Assembly (NCBI GenBank): GCA_007128345.1
Contig: SKXS01000201.1
Coordinates: 1-6,137, forward strand
Source of the DNA: Spirochaetia bacterium
GTDB taxonomy: Bacteria; Spirochaetota; Spirochaetia; PWKH01
DNA: 6,137 nt
Reading direction: 5' to 3'
The translations under genes were made by a program, and so were the position numbers. This document shows, in pieces, positions 5,110-6,137 of this stretch. How positions within the stretch are numbered: the stretch's first letter is position 1; every line of letters starts with the position of its first letter. Below the pieces are notes generated by a model, which had not been told where the DNA came from, did not search any database, and was given only the letters and a program-made list of their open reading frames with translations.

Positions 5110-6137
5110 GTGAAGTACAGAGTAGGTGTAGATACAGGAGGCACATTTACCGATTGTGTCGTTATTGATGAAGCTGGAGTGATCCATACTTTCAAGGAAC
5201 TCTCAACACCCAAGGACCCGTCCATCGGGCTATACAATGTGATACAGCGGGCAGCCGAATTCTTTGGCACAGACCTGAGGGAATTCCTGGGATCGCTTGA
5301 TTTCTTTGCCCACGGTACGACCGTGGCTACCAACACCCTGCTGACCCTCACTGGGGCAGTGACCGGGATCATTCTCACTGAAGGATTCCGGGATACCCTG
5401 GAGATGCGCAGGGCTCATAAAAAGAATATCTGGGATTTGAAGCTCTACACACCGCCGCCTCTGGTACCCAGGTACCTGCGCAGGGGAGTGCAGGAGCGCA
5501 TAGACTACAAAGGTGATGTCATAACTCCCCTTGATGAGCAGGGCGTCAGGAACATCTGCAGGGATTTCCGCAAAGAAGGGGTGAAAGCAGTTGCTGTCTG
5601 CACCCTCTTTTCCTTCCTCAACCCTGTTCACGAGCAGAGGATTGCGGAAATTGTTACTGAGGAACTTCCCGACGTATTCGTCTCCATCTCCTCAGAAGTG
5701 CTGCCCCAGATCAGGGAGTATGAACGGTCGTCCACTACTGCTGCAAATGCATATGTAGGACCGAAGCTCACGGTCTACCTGTCCAATCTGGAGAGGAGGC
5801 TGCGCAATGATGGTCTGAAGCGGGCATTCTATGTGACCGCATCCAACGGAGGGGTTATGACCGCCGATACGGCGATCCGGCATGCTTCAGCAACCCTTCT
5901 TTCCGGCCCTGCCGCCGGAGCAGTGGGAACCATGTACTTCACGGAGATCCTCGGTGAGGGGAACCTCATTCTCATGGATATGGGCGGGACCTCCTTTGAC
6001 GTGACCCTCATCAACAACGGCTCGGCTACCCTATCGACTGAAGGTGAGATTGCGGGATACCGGGTTGCCAAGCCCATGATTGACATCAATACCATTGGCG
6101 CAGGCGGCGGGTCCATTGCCTGGATCGATCGGGGAGG
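5110..6137 (+). CDS. Hydantoinase A / 5-oxoprolinase family ATP-dependent subunit (3' end missing)
   Basis: The first 342 residues are visible, about half of the usual family length. HyuA-type subunits phosphorylate the amide oxygen of hydantoins, oxoproline or lactams with ATP, and normally need a HyuB partner, whose gene could lie beyond the window. Relatives are also carboxylase subunits for acetone or acetophenone. Motifs are the N-terminal ASKHA phosphate loop DTGGTFTD (8-15), HGTTVATNTLL (68-78), ISSEVLPQIREYERSSTT (193-210) with NAYVGP (213-218), SNGGVMT (245-251), LLSGPAAGAVG (263-273), the second ATP loop DMGGTSFDV (290-298) and GAGGGSIAWID (330-340). The frame is uninterrupted to the window edge. 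It lies 36 bases after the regulator without an obvious terminator, so they probably form an operon. The N-methylhydantoinase, caprolactamase-like, oxoprolinase and carboxylase roles cannot be separated here. Confidence 0.93.
   Translation, partial: MKYRVGVDTGGTFTDCVVIDEAGVIHTFKELSTPKDPSIGLYNVIQRAAEFFGTDLREFLGSLDFFAHGTTVATNTLLTLTGAVTGIILTEGFRDTLEMRRAHKKNIWDLKLYTPPPLVPRYLRRGVQERIDYKGDVITPLDEQGVRNICRDFRKEGVKAVAVCTLFSFLNPVHEQRIAEIVTEELPDVFVSISSEVLPQIREYERSSTTAANAYVGPKLTVYLSNLERRLRNDGLKRAFYVTASNGGVMTADTAIRHASATLLSGPAAGAVGTMYFTEILGEGNLILMDMGGTSFDVTLINNGSATLSTEGEIAGYRVAKPMIDINTIGAGGGSIAWIDRG

Noticed and set aside
5230..6116. Several antisense open frames of 63-133 codons over the hydantoinase gene
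   Set aside because: The + strand frame from 5110 is continuous and carries both ATP-binding loops. The antisense products show no family features.

Overview
The window holds six protein genes: four complete and two cut by its edges. Base composition is roughly balanced. The periplasmic binding protein has an N-terminal region with SAGGAREA after the hydrophobic core and no lipobox cysteine. That pattern is familiar from spirochaete ABC binding proteins, so a free-living spirochaete (Spirochaeta/Sediminispirochaeta-like) is my best guess. This is an impression from sequence style, not a proven assignment.

Left part, + strand (2-2688): the 3' end of a CUT1-type (MalG/UgpE-like) sugar ABC permease is followed 26 bases later by its solute-binding protein (394-1707). 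This operon end is closed by a strong hairpin (1729-1762). Next comes a stand-alone THI5/NMT1-like binding protein (1798-2688) that has no signal peptide and no transporter partner in view. A bidirectional terminator (2710-2744) separates it from the convergent gene.

Right part (2769-6137): a class III PLP aminotransferase of the GABA-transaminase/archaeal-racemase group lies on the - strand (2769-4097). It is divergent from a GntR/FCD regulator (4354-5073), which is followed 36 bases later by a hydantoinase A-type gene (5110 to the window end, GTG start). The 256-base divergent region is the only sizeable non-coding stretch. It carries a TTGACA promoter candidate on each strand, a perfect TGGTCTGACCA operator-like site with two degraded copies, and a separate perfect 14-bp palindrome.

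How the right part may work: HyuA-type proteins (with HyuB) open hydantoin, oxoproline or lactam rings using ATP, and class III aminotransferases remove the amino group of the omega-amino acids that lactam opening gives. A shared FCD regulator sitting between the two suggests an inducible catabolic module for a cyclic amide or related amino compound. The substrate cannot be read from the sequence. The left ABC operon and the THI5-like gene may or may not belong to the same pathway.
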